A stretch of 64,000 nt of DNA from Porphyromonas sp. oral taxon 275 (GTDB lineage: Bacteria; Bacteroidota; Bacteroidia; Bacteroidales; Porphyromonadaceae): the NCBI RefSeq assembly GCF_018127745.1, contig NZ_CP072333.1, positions 2,046,001 through 2,110,000 on the forward strand. The letters are read 5' to 3'. The notes beneath the pieces were generated by a model, which had not been told where the DNA came from, searched no databases, and saw nothing but the letters and a program-made list of their open reading frames with translations. This document shows positions 44,005 through 51,709 of this stretch, in pieces; the stretch's first letter is position 1; each line of letters begins with the position of its first letter. The translations under genes were made by a program, and so were the position numbers.

Positions 44005-44478
44005 TTACCCTAAAGGAGATTTGCGGAATTTAATCCGATGCCCACCACATGTTACACCTTTGGTAAAAAGTAGAATTAGTGCTTTTGTCGCTGCGTCAAC
44101 AATGTAGTCCTCTATTGTTTTATAACTTGAGTAATCTATCTCTTCCACAAAATAAAAGTGCCTACTGTCTGATATCGGATTCCATAAAGACCATTCTACT
44201 TTTCGAAGTCCCCATGGAGCTTGTTTATGACTAGGAATGGAGATTGAGATAAATAAGCGATACCGCTCTCCCCAGCGAAAAGAGCGTTTAGTAACCCCAA
44301 CCCTATCCGAGGCTCTAGTCATAACGGAAATAATCAAAGATCTTCCTCCCATATCAAGTTGTTTCGCAAGTTTATCTACTATCTTGCTAAACCTAACTCC
44401 TACAGCCTGCAGATTAATTTCTAGGCTTGTTAAGTTTGATATTTCACTTGGAAATGATAGCTCAATATGCTCCTTCAT
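44005..44478 (-). CDS. Immunity-type protein, paralogue of 42632-43099
   Basis: A 157-residue cytoplasmic protein. MKEHIELSFPSEISNLTS at the start, RYRLFISISIPSHKQ in the middle, YKTIEDYIVDAATKALILLF and TKGVTCGGHRIKFRK at the end. Its start overlaps the stop of a toxin-like fragment (44462-44640) by 17 bases, the translational coupling expected of a toxin-immunity pair. Family unassigned. Confidence 0.6.
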   Translation of the reverse strand: MKEHIELSFPSEISNLTSLEINLQAVGVRFSKIVDKLAKQLDMGGRSLIISVMTRASDRVGVTKRSFRWGERYRLFISISIPSHKQAPWGLRKVEWSLWNPISDSRHFYFVEEIDYSSYKTIEDYIVDAATKALILLFTKGVTCGGHRIKFRKSPLG

Positions 44479-44640
44479 GATTACCTATCCCCGCTTTTGC
44501 GACCTGCCCCGTTTTAGGGCTAAATACAGCATATAACACCCAGTCGCCTGTACTAATAATCTCATTTTTGTGCAACCCTAACACATCTATCCAGCTATTG
44601 CTGTCTCGCACATAGCTGTGCTTTGCTAATGTTCCTAGCA
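44462..44640 (-). pseudogene. Rhs hinge with short toxin fragment
   Basis: Reads LAKHSYVRDSNSWIDVLGL, the Rhs hinge, then STGDWVLYAVFSPKTGQVAK and AGIGNHEGAY before the stop that lies inside the next gene. Only about 35 residues of toxin remain. Confidence 0.6.
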
Positions 44641-44683
44641 TATGCTACTCCTTGTCTCGTGTTACTTTATTCTACTTCTTCCT

Positions 44684-44933
44684 TGAGTAGCTGTTGCTTC
44701 GTCGTCTATATTCTTGGCTCAAAGCTACAGGTTTTTCGCGACAGAATGAGCTGCGCTCTGTGGGTAAGGCTTAGGGACTTGGCAAGCAGTCGAAATAAGC
44801 CCTTCGAGCGAGGTCTATAAGCCTGCTTCGGAAAGTACCTTATGAATCAACAGAAAGTGGCTAATCTTTTCGGAAAAAGTGGCTAAACTTTTGCGCAAAA
44901 GATTAGCCACTTTTTCTGGGAAGATTACTAACT
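44684..44933. repeat. 250-bp island repeat with 44-bp palindrome (copy 1)
   Basis: Shares about 250 bases with 50688-50936, including CTACAGGTTTTTCGCGACAG and AAGCCTGCTTCGGAAAGTAC. It ends with a 44-base palindrome (44873-44916) that has one mismatch, plus an extra half-copy of the AAAGTGGCTAATCTTTT word. A partial third copy lies at 53095-53165. Confidence 0.8.
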
Positions 44934-45019
44934 TTGTCCTCGAAGCATCTAATACCTCATCGCAAAGTCCCTCCTCCTTCCTTGAGGTTCACCTGAGGGA
45001 ACTAAATCTAAATCATGTC

Positions 45020-45505
45020 ATGGCCAACAAACCATTGCAATTCGTAGTCGTCGAGCGCAAGCTCAATGTCGGCAAAAACGCAGGAAAGCTCGTCCAGATC
45101 GCCAAGCCTACGGGCCGCCATCGCATCGACTTCCGCAACTTCTGCGAGCGTGTCGCCAAGTCCACCACCTTCAACCGCCAGGAGGTCGAGGCCGTCCTGA
45201 ACTACGCCACCGAGATCGCCAAGGACATCGTCGCCAATGGCGATATCGTCGAATTCGGAGATCTCGGCACGCTGATGCCTTCGTTCAAGAGCAAAGCCGT
45301 CGAGCAGGGCACCAAGTTCAACGCCAACGTCCACATCGAGAAGCCCGTCGTGCTGCTCCAGCCCTCTAAGAAGTACTTCACGCTCACGGGTGTCAGCTAC
45401 GAGCAGACCGAGGCAAAGCCCGCCAAAGCCGCTAAGCCCGCCAAGCCCAAAGCAAACGAACCCGTGCCTAAGCCCAAGGATGAGTCCCACAACAGCGGGC
45501 TATAA
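45020..45505 (+). CDS. HU-family DNA-binding protein
   Basis: A 161-residue DNABII-type histone-like protein of the long Bacteroidetes form. Start at ATG 45020 (MANKPLQFVVVERKL). The HU core runs about 30-125 (RIDFRNFCERVAKSTTFNRQ, VEAVLNYATEIAKDIVANGD, VEFGDLGTLMPSF). The tail is rich in Ala, Lys and Pro (AKPAKAAKPAKPKA). It is on the plus strand and GC-rich with backbone-like codons, unlike the AT-rich genes around it. The 250-bp repeat lies just upstream and a clear terminator follows. Confidence 0.85.
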   Translation: MANKPLQFVVVERKLNVGKNAGKLVQIAKPTGRHRIDFRNFCERVAKSTTFNRQEVEAVLNYATEIAKDIVANGDIVEFGDLGTLMPSFKSKAVEQGTKFNANVHIEKPVVLLQPSKKYFTLTGVSYEQTEAKPAKAAKPAKPKANEPVPKPKDESHNSGL

Positions 45506-45532
45506 GGGCTTCGTCCTCCCTTGAAACGACTT

Positions 45533-45575
45533 CGCCCCGAGCAGCCGTCTGTGGCCGCTCGGGGCGAGGTGTTTT
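45533..45575 (+). terminator. Terminator of the HU gene
   Basis: CGCCCCGAGC (45533-45542) pairs with GCTCGGGGCG (45557-45566), followed by AGGTGTTTTC. Nothing further was recognised to 45736. Confidence 0.75.
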
Positions 45576-45736
45576 CTTCCGCCTCAGCTGGGAACGATCC
45601 CGCTCAAGGGATAAGCCCTCGTACTAAAAAGCTAGAGTTTAATAAGCTATGAAGCTATCAAGAATAAGCCCTGTATATCTATGATCATATACTTCCAGAC
45701 ACAACACCTGAGCTAAAGGCAATTAACCGCTCAGCC

Positions 45737-46258
45737 TTACCCTTTGCTCAGCACCACCATTCTATTAGGGATATAAGCATGAACAACCTCACCCATGCAA
45801 ATCGGGACCCATACGGACCAGTCCTTACAGTACCAAAAGTGCCGCTTTATCTTCCTGATGATAGCACTATATTCCTTCCTAAATTCAGGAAAGGCTTTGC
45901 CTCCAAAATAGGCAAGTCTCCCTGGCACATATAAACCATCATCTCTCACTATGGGAGAGCGATAGACTATGACTGGGCTATCTCTATACATGATAGCCTC
46001 CTCTTCAACTATAAGCCCCCTATACTCATAGTTAGTTATATAAAGAGAAAAAGGAGGACGCTCCATAATCCAAGATCCCTCTATACTCCCTTCTACTTCA
46101 CAGAGTAGGTCCCTATAATATATGCGTTCCCATTGAGATAGGAATATGGAGTGAACAATATGCTCTGCCTCTTTATTCGCGATGTATTCGAAGTACATCA
46201 TAATCCATTGTTTTAGGTTATAATGATTTCCTATGACTTGCCTTAGGCACTTCCCCAT
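45737..46258 (-). CDS. Unknown island protein, probable immunity
   Basis: Up to 173 residues; ATGs at 46201 and 46198 (MYFEYIANKEAEHIVHSIFL) are alternative starts that fit the conserved-looking part better. Features: SQWERIYYRDLLCEVEGSIE, VPGRLAYFGGKAFPEFRKEY, HFWYCKDWSVWVPICMG. No signal peptide. It follows an Rhs fragment directly. Family not recognised. Confidence 0.55.
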   Translation of the reverse strand: MGKCLRQVIGNHYNLKQWIMMYFEYIANKEAEHIVHSIFLSQWERIYYRDLLCEVEGSIEGSWIMERPPFSLYITNYEYRGLIVEEEAIMYRDSPVIVYRSPIVRDDGLYVPGRLAYFGGKAFPEFRKEYSAIIRKIKRHFWYCKDWSVWVPICMGEVVHAYIPNRMVVLSKG

Positions 46259-46531
46259 TCTCGCCCTAGCCTGGATCTATATGAAGTTAAAGGCGTCATA
46301 CTGATACTCATTCGTGAAGCGTGCATTCGTTTCCGTTTCGTCAGCTCTGAAGCAAACCAGCTCGCCATAAGCATTGCGCTCATAGCTGAGCTGAGCTCCG
46401 AGACTACTCCGTAAAGATACAATAAGTCCGTGTTTTTCATCGCTTCGCTCCATGAGATGCGTACCACAGCACTCCTCGACAGGCAAGCCGAGGCTGTTAT
46501 AGCGGAAGCTTACCCGGGCGTGTTCATTCAC
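46259..46531 (-). pseudogene. Rhs fragment
   Basis: Reads FRYNSLGLPVEECCGTHLME, RSDEKHGLIVSLRSSLGAQL and YGELVCFRADETETNARFT. Nearly the same segment occurs at 39240-39430 and, in pieces, at 41020-41210, so one Rhs region has been copied at least three times. Confidence 0.7.
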
Positions 46532-46567
46532 CGCCTATCGTAGGCGCCCCGATAGTTCGAGTGAACT

Positions 46568-46638
46568 AGTACCCCATTCATGGGTCGTCGCTAGAGGGAC
46601 CCATGAATGGGGTACTGGGCCGACCCATGAATGGGTCA
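46568..46638. repeat. Inverted repeat built on GACCCATGAATGGG
   Basis: AGTACCCCATTCATGGGTC (46568-46586) and its perfect complement (46598-46616) form a 19-bp stem with an 11-base loop. GACCCATGAATGGGTC follows at once as a further short palindrome. It separates the Rhs fragment on the right-reading side from an unassigned 200-base stretch (46640-46860). Confidence 0.7.
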
Positions 46639-46862
46639 CCTTGGCGACCTATGATGGGTTATCGAGACTCCCCCTGGTTATTCTTCTTGACGACCTACCT
46701 GATCTTCCGTTGAGACGACAGGGCTCTACTCGTTGGGCTAGCTACTCGGGGATGATCTTCCGATATGACCTCAAGCTCAACCCTGATGTTGCTGGGATCA
46801 TTGCAGTCGGATCATGGAGGACTGATAGAATGAGCCCTGCATAAATTCATTGGGGCATGGAG

Positions 46863-47144
46863 CTAGTAGCTACGTAGGAAGAGATAGGAAAGCAATACGA
46901 TAGCCAAGAGGATAAGAAAGCCACTGACGATACGCAAGCCTGTACGACCTAGGAAGTCTTCGATCATATGCCATCCACTATAGTGGCCAGCAGGGCGTAC
47001 AGCCCAATCCTTGTCACAGATGATCCCAACGAGGTATATTACGAAGACAAGGATAATGATGAGGTATGCCCAACTAGGATGAGCCAGGAGCTCTGCCTTC
47101 AGAGCCTGTCCTAGGTGCACAATATGCTGTTGAAGTCTTTCCAT
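46863..47144 (-). CDS. Imm17-like membrane immunity protein
   Basis: A 93-residue protein with two transmembrane helices (WAYLIIILVFVIYLVGII, about 25-42; IVSGFLILLAIVLLSYLFL, about 72-90). Between them CDKDWAVRP and FLGRTGLRI match the DW and FGR.G.RI pattern of the Imm17 family. The ATG directly follows the TAG of a toxin tail (47145-47147). It would protect the inner membrane against a membrane-active toxin. Confidence 0.6.
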   Translation of the reverse strand: MERLQQHIVHLGQALKAELLAHPSWAYLIIILVFVIYLVGIICDKDWAVRPAGHYSGWHMIEDFLGRTGLRIVSGFLILLAIVLLSYLFLRSY

Positions 47145-47285
47145 CTATTTTGTTCTTTTTGAGGTAGAGGCTTTGCCGTTCCTCTTGGTCACAGTCCAAC
47201 CCACCTTACATAGATAAGATAGGAGTGACTGCAAACGATGAGTAGACCAGAAATCCAGCAGACCATAGAGTATATCTACACCTTA
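47145..47285 (-). pseudogene. Toxin tail abutting the Imm17-like gene
   Basis: Reads ILYGLLDFWSTHRLQSLLSY, LCKVGWTVTKRNGKASTSKR, TK and TAG, with no base between that stop and the next ATG. About 46 residues remain. Confidence 0.5.
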
Positions 47286-47292
47286 TAGAAGC

Positions 47293-47790
47293 CTATTTAT
47301 AATGCCGCTCCAAGAGATTATGAATTTTATTGGAGAGATTGCAAAAGACACTTTGAACATCATCGACATTAATATTAATACAGCAATATCTCTGTTCCTC
47401 AAAATCCTCTGCAATAATCCATGCGTTTTGTTGTATATCTTGCAGTAAGAAGACGTGACAACTATCAAAGGATTCAGCAGCCTCAACAGTAAGAGGGTAT
47501 CCATAATATTCATAGCTCCCTGATACACTCTTCTTATCAAAGATCTGAAGCGATATGTCATCAAGGTCCTCTGTATCTAAGCCTCCTTGCTGGATATTCT
47601 TCTTGAGGAATAGTTTGGTAGTCTGCTCTCCTATATTTAATCCTCCAAGAAGCAAACCTAAAATGCTAATTAATTCAATATCACCATAAGCCTCTCCATC
47701 AACCCAGTAGCAAATCTGACCAAAAGGAGGGGTAGTATCTAGCGAGGCGTAAAACTCTACCACAAATGTCATTTTTTCTCCGATAATCAT
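47293..47790 (-). CDS. Imm42-like immunity protein
   Basis: A 165-residue protein starting MIIGEKMTFVVEFYASLD. The N-terminal MIxG plus FGQICYWVDGEAYGDIELIS matches the start of the Imm42 family. The rest is mixed alpha/beta (TVEAAESFDSCHVFLLQDIQ). Its ATG overlaps the TGA of a toxin tail (ATGA at 47787-47790). Confidence 0.5.
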   Translation of the reverse strand: MIIGEKMTFVVEFYASLDTTPPFGQICYWVDGEAYGDIELISILGLLLGGLNIGEQTTKLFLKKNIQQGGLDTEDLDDISLQIFDKKSVSGSYEYYGYPLTVEAAESFDSCHVFLLQDIQQNAWIIAEDFEEQRYCCININVDDVQSVFCNLSNKIHNLLERHYK

Positions 47791-47945
47791 TTCTTCTTGT
47801 ATGTTGCATTCGGGGCTTGGGGATATCCCTCGTCGTCAAATCGTCTCAACACTTCTGGGGGAACTTTTATCCCTCTGGGGCTATTTGTTGCCCCATTCCA
47901 TCGTAGCGGAAGCTCACACATACGTGCTCGTTTATTTCCTCATAT
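47787..47945 (-). pseudogene. Rhs scrap and toxin tail overlapping the Imm42-like gene
   Basis: An Rhs scrap (NEHVCVSFRYDGMG) is followed in another frame by NSPRGIKVPPEVLRRFDDEG and YPQAPNATYKKK, ending in a TGA inside the next start codon. Confidence 0.5.
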
Positions 47946-47955
47946 CTAAATAGCT

Positions 47956-48156
47956 CTATGATAGAGCTTTCATCTGAGTATAGAAGTCAGCATAATGTTC
48001 ATCATCCTCTGATATCTCTCTGATATCGTTTAGGAGCTCCTTCCTTTTATCAGAGGGTAATCCAAGATAACGTTTGATCAATAACTGGCTATAATCAGGA
48101 GCATTGATAATGGATTGCAACATCAACAGATCCCATGAGGGAGCTTGCTTCCTCAC
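47956..48156 (-). CDS. Short protein, uncertain
   Basis: At most 66 residues (GTG start at 48156) or 55 (ATG at 48123, MLQSIINAPDYSQLLIKRYL). The helical, charged sequence KRKELLNDIREISEDDEHYA may be a complete small immunity protein or the end of a larger one. Confidence 0.4.
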   Translation of the reverse strand: MRKQAPSWDLLMLQSIINAPDYSQLLIKRYLGLPSDKRKELLNDIREISEDDEHYADFYTQMKALS

Positions 48157-48170
48157 TATCGAACTATGTT

Positions 48171-48800
48171 CTATTTATAACTAAACCTATTAAGTCCAGC
48201 TTCTACTGAAGGGGAGAATTTTATTCCTATGAGCTTCATCCCCTTGCATCTTTGACGAAATTCCTCAGAAACAAACAAAGTGGTTGATATAGGACTAGGT
48301 GATATGACAAAGGCTTCCCAAGTGACATCTTCTCTAATGCAGAGACGTTCTATACGCTTTACCCACCCAGTCTTCTCTAGCTGTAGTACAGACTGTTCTT
48401 TGTCAATAAGGTCGTCTGTCATGAGGTAGAACTTTATGATGTAGTATTTACCCTCAACAATAGACTGCTTCCTCTTGTTTACTATGAATACCTCCCTGTA
48501 AACGAAAGGTTGAACCTCCATTGAGAGCAAAAGAGAAAGAAATCGTTCAGAGACAACGAACCAATCATAGTACTTTCTTAAATCAAACTTATACTTCCTG
48601 TCAGGACTAATCAACCAAAGCTCTTCGGGGAATTCCACTCGTTCCCATTTTCCTTCACTCCAAGCCCCATGATCAGCTGGACGCAGGCTCCAAGGATTTT
48701 TTTCGTAGAATGCTGTACGTAAAGCACACTCTTGAATAGAGCAAGGTGCACATCTCTCTGTTATCTCTTTTAACGCCCAGTATTTATTCAAGTCTGCCAT
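48171..48800 (-). CDS. DUF1629/Imm43-like immunity protein
   Basis: About 209 residues from the ATG at 48800 (MADLNKYWALKE); another ATG lies at 48812. The middle DLRKYYDWFVVSERFLSLLL and the end TTLFVSEEFRQRCKGMKLIG then IKFSP follow the plan of the two DUF1629-like proteins at 39648 and 43341. N-terminal Cys residues (ERCAPCSIQECA) are unusual. A toxin tail precedes it. Confidence 0.5.
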   Translation of the reverse strand: MADLNKYWALKEITERCAPCSIQECALRTAFYEKNPWSLRPADHGAWSEGKWERVEFPEELWLISPDRKYKFDLRKYYDWFVVSERFLSLLLSMEVQPFVYREVFIVNKRKQSIVEGKYYIIKFYLMTDDLIDKEQSVLQLEKTGWVKRIERLCIREDVTWEAFVISPSPISTTLFVSEEFRQRCKGMKLIGIKFSPSVEAGLNRFSYK

Positions 48801-48814
48801 CTTCTGACACATCA

Positions 48815-48905
48815 CTATTTTACGACATTAATTGCTCTCTCTAAAATCTCATCATAGATTTCATCTAGCTCTCTCAAGACCAAGACCGCAACTATTCTCT
48901 TACAT
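48815..48905 (-). pseudogene. Decayed toxin tail
   Basis: Reads RIVAVLVLRELDEIYDEILE then RAINVVK and TAG at 48815-48817, just before the next start. Confidence 0.35.
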
Positions 48906-48942
48906 ACTTATGATATGCGTCCTATATCCGGATGAGGTACTA

Positions 48943-49803
48943 CTATAGTAGCTGTTCTCGTCTTTGGGTGATTAACTGCTCCAGGGTGTGGGTATAATGC
49001 TTTTTGTTGGGACAGAAGAAAATGTCTTTAAGCGTTCTACTTTCCAATAGAGGTCTTAAATCCCCATCAATACAGTTGAAAAACTTAATTGCATATAGAG
49101 ATTGCATCTGGGGGACAAAATCTAAACTCTCAACTCGATCGATGGTGAGCTTCTCAATCACATTGTTGCCTTTCAGAGGAGAGAAGTCCGTCATGTTTTT
49201 GCAGCATTCCACATGCAATGTCTTCAAGTTAGGCAAGCTTGCAATTGGAGACATATCATACACTTTACTTGCACACCAGATGGTTAATGAGGATAAGGAC
49301 ATCATCGATTGAATACCATTTAGATGCTCCAAACGACGTCCTACAAACTCTAAGCTATCCAAATTTTCCAAAGCTGTTATTTCTTGAAACCCCTCTTGCC
49401 CCACAGTTACCATTAACAACTCTCTTAGAGTTTTCAATGCTGACAATCCTCTAATATACTTGTCACTATCAAGTACAAGCCTTTCCAAATTAACAAGTTT
49501 CTCCCACTCAATCTCTATTGGATGCGACAGCGAAAGAGAAACCAATGAGTGCATATCGCTCAAAACTCCCCCGTCCTTAAGATTAACAATCTTAAAGTCA
49601 TCATTTAGAATGAAGTTACGGATAAAGTCTTGACAAGCGATAAGATGAAAGTCAATCTTATAGCGATGTCCAGAATTCTGATTGAGGGTTCTAATCCGGA
49701 TCGAATCAATTGCCTTTCTCCGAGCATACTTGAGCCCTAAATCAATAAATTCCGGGTCAACATCAAGAAACCCTATTTCTTTATTATAAAAATACTTGAG
49801 CAT
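48943..49803 (-). CDS. Leucine-rich-repeat protein
   Basis: A 286-residue protein with at least seven leucine-rich repeats between about 85 and 265 (LVNLERLVLDSDKYIRGLSA, LKTLRELLMV, LENLDSLEFVGRRLEHLNG, LPNLKTLHVECCKNMTDFSP). No signal peptide, so cytoplasmic. LRR proteins of this type are used as immunity proteins in Bacteroidales toxin arrays; here the position in the array is the main evidence. Upstream (49804-49950) is a scrap reading AAPLAEAIREEKENK with no recognisable domain. Confidence 0.7.
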   Translation of the reverse strand: MLKYFYNKEIGFLDVDPEFIDLGLKYARRKAIDSIRIRTLNQNSGHRYKIDFHLIACQDFIRNFILNDDFKIVNLKDGGVLSDMHSLVSLSLSHPIEIEWEKLVNLERLVLDSDKYIRGLSALKTLRELLMVTVGQEGFQEITALENLDSLEFVGRRLEHLNGIQSMMSLSSLTIWCASKVYDMSPIASLPNLKTLHVECCKNMTDFSPLKGNNVIEKLTIDRVESLDFVPQMQSLYAIKFFNCIDGDLRPLLESRTLKDIFFCPNKKHYTHTLEQLITQRREQLL

Positions 49804-49953
49804 GATACATCTGTTTTTGATAACTTATTTTCTTTTTCTTCTCGAATAGCCTCGGCCAGGGGTGCTGCAACCACGGGTCATAAGCGATACGTGAGGAGAG
49901 GAACTATCTAAATAGGCTCCATTACTGGGATACCCGAAAGATGATTCCGAAAA

Positions 49954-50442
49954 TCAATCCTTCATCAAGTCAATAGGTTTTACTCCGTAATTATTTCTTA
50001 TAGTTAGTGATGCTCCATGTGCCAATAAGAAATCCGTTATCGCAGGGCTTACACGATATCGTATAGCTAAAAATAATGGAGTATTTCCATCTTCATCTTG
50101 CGCGTCTATAATAGCTCCTAGCGATACTAATCTTGAGACACTATTGAGATCATCTTCAATAGTGGCACAATGCAATGCTGTACGGAAATATCGATCCTTA
50201 GCATTCACATCAATATCATAGCCATCCAACAAGAGTTTAATCAAATCATGACAATGCTCTATGATTAAATTCATTAGAATATTTCGACCATCTCGATCAC
50301 AAGCATTTATGCCATACTCCTCTATTAGTATGTAAAGGAGTTCCTTATCCATCGTAGCTAGAACTTTGAACATTGAGTCTTCAAACCGCTTAACAGCTAT
50401 ACGATTACTTTTTATATCCTGCTTTTCTTTTTTTCTTTTCAT
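49954..50442 (-). CDS. Ankyrin-repeat immunity-type protein
   Basis: A 162-residue protein with four ankyrin repeats: DRDGRNILMNLIIEHCHDLI, AKDRYFRTALHCATIEDDLN, AQDEDGNTPLFLAIRYRVSP and NNYGVKPIDLM. Cytoplasmic. Ankyrin proteins of this size are common immunity partners of polymorphic toxins; function here is inferred from context. Confidence 0.8.
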   Translation of the reverse strand: MKRKKEKQDIKSNRIAVKRFEDSMFKVLATMDKELLYILIEEYGINACDRDGRNILMNLIIEHCHDLIKLLLDGYDIDVNAKDRYFRTALHCATIEDDLNSVSRLVSLGAIIDAQDEDGNTPLFLAIRYRVSPAITDFLLAHGASLTIRNNYGVKPIDLMKD

Positions 50443-50495
50443 GCTTATGGGATCTATTCTCTTTAGGGTCTTCTATCTGAAACCATTCAGGATGA

Positions 50496-50681
50496 TTATT
50501 TACAAGGTCGTTGAGACAAACCTCTGGCTTCAGCCATCTTTTCTAAATGCCAATGTCCATGACCAGGTTTATGCTCCAAATCATCATAGTGCTCATCTAA
50601 CACCTTTAAGAGGCCTGAGAACAGCATAGCTCCATAATCCCCCCAGGGCATCGACCTATTCATTAGCAGATAATACTTCAT
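50496..50681 (-). CDS. Small protein, possibly frameshifted
   Basis: Encodes MKYYLLMNRSMPWGDYGAML, FSGLLKVLDEHYDDLEHKPG, HGHWHLEKM and then a doubtful end. In the next frame the sequence continues PEVCLNDLVNNHPEWFQIED to a stop near 50405, so the original may have been about 90 residues. Family unknown. Confidence 0.4.
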   Translation of the reverse strand: MKYYLLMNRSMPWGDYGAMLFSGLLKVLDEHYDDLEHKPGHGHWHLEKMAEARGLSQRPCK

Positions 50682-50687
50682 AGTGAC

Positions 50688-50936
50688 TCCTTCTTCCTTA
50701 AGTAGCTGTTGCTTCGTCGTCCATCTTCTTGGCTCAAAGCTACAGGTTTTTCGCGACAGAATGATCTGCGCTCTGAGGGGAAGGCTTAGGGACTTTGCAA
50801 GCGGTCAAACTAAGCCCTTCGAGCGAGGTCTCTAAGCCTGCTTCGGAAAGTACCTTATGAATCAAGAAAAAGTGGCTAATCTTTTGCGCAAAAGATTAGC
50901 CACTTTTTCTGGGAAGATTAGTAACATTGTTCTTAG
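50688..50936. repeat. 250-bp island repeat with perfect 44-bp palindrome (copy 2)
   Basis: Near-duplicate of 44684-44933. Positions 50866-50909 are a perfect 44-base palindrome centred on TTTTGCGCAAAA. Reading frames across it are artefacts of the repeat. The stretch 50940-51180 after it shows no recognised gene. Confidence 0.85.
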
Positions 50937-51181
50937 AGTACCTAAACCTCCGTCGGGAGGGCCTTCTAACTCCTCTGTCTTCGCCTATAAGAGCGAAGTA
51001 AAACCTTTATGTGAAGGCTTCGAACGCTCAATAACAGCCTTAGCTTCTAGCTGCGCTTCGTGTAGCTTCATCAGCACAAGGGGTACTAGCGTGACTAGGG
51101 CTTCCTCCCATCTTCGAGGCAAAACTAGAGCATGACAACTAGCCTCTCCATTCGCGTTCAATGCAAACGAGATCAAAGCCT

Positions 51182-51550
51182 TCAGAAGACCGCGTCGCGT
51201 GGATAGCTGAACTTCCCGAGCACCTTCAGTGAATCCCGGAGGGGCAGATACCAGACCGTCAGCAGGCTGTCCTTATTCAAGCTCCAGGTGAACTCTAGGA
51301 TCTGCGTCCGATGCGCCCTGCGCTCTTCGTCCGAAAACAGATCTTCTATCGGCGCCCTAAACTCATCGTGCCCTTCGGAGAGGATGAAGCTGTCCCGTCT
51401 CAAGGGGCTGTAGAGCTGATCTAGCTCGTCGATGGAATAGGTACTTGGGAACTTGGGGCTAAGAGTTCCCTCCTTCCCTGAGCCCGTCTGTGAGGAGCAC
51501 GATAACCCTAGCACAAGGAGGACGCTGGCATACAAGATACTTATCCGCAT
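51182..51550 (-). CDS. Island lipoprotein family, member 3
   Basis: A 122-residue lipoprotein: signal peptide MRISILYASVLLVLGLSC with lipobox Cys at residue 18. The mature part repeats the family pattern: LDQLYSPLRRDSFILSEGHD, EFRAPIEDLF, AHRTQILEFTWSLNKDSLLT, VWYLP. More GC-rich than members 1 and 2, so it may be an older or separately acquired copy. Confidence 0.7.
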   Translation of the reverse strand: MRISILYASVLLVLGLSCSSQTGSGKEGTLSPKFPSTYSIDELDQLYSPLRRDSFILSEGHDEFRAPIEDLFSDEERRAHRTQILEFTWSLNKDSLLTVWYLPLRDSLKVLGKFSYPRDAVF

Positions 51551-51605
51551 AGGCTAGCAGGTATAGCTATAGACCAAAGTCTGATTGGATGAATAGGAAA
51601 GCTAG

Positions 51606-51705
51606 TTGTAGACGTCCGAATACCTTAGTCCCGTGAAGCACTGAAAGAGGAAGACATCCCGCACACGGTCAAGCGACTGCTTCGCTGGGAAGAATTCGAC
51701 CCGCT
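51606..51705 (-). pseudogene. Fragment of a tyrosine recombinase
   Basis: Reads FFPAKQSLDRVRDVFLFQCF then TGLRYSDVYN and a stop, matching the Arg-I region of the recombinase at 53399-54697. Only about 33 residues remain. Confidence 0.75.
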
Positions 51706-51709
51706 GTAA

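Noticed and set aside
46641-46844. Plus-strand frame with RRQGSTRWASY, considered as a REP-type transposase piece
   Set aside because: Too short and no catalytic His-x-His or Tyr motif visible; left unassigned.
47810-47840. GATATCCCTC word inside the island, considered as a member of the backbone repeat family
   Set aside because: A single word within toxin-tail coding sequence (DDEGYP); no cluster.
50857-51135. Plus-strand frame starting MNQEKVANLL
   Set aside because: It runs across the 44-bp palindrome of the 250-bp repeat; the related copy at 44.8 kb has a different continuation.
50985-51176. Minus-strand frame MISFALNANGEASC
   Set aside because: No recognisable domain, no neighbour logic, and part of it adjoins the repeat; could be a remnant but cannot be supported.
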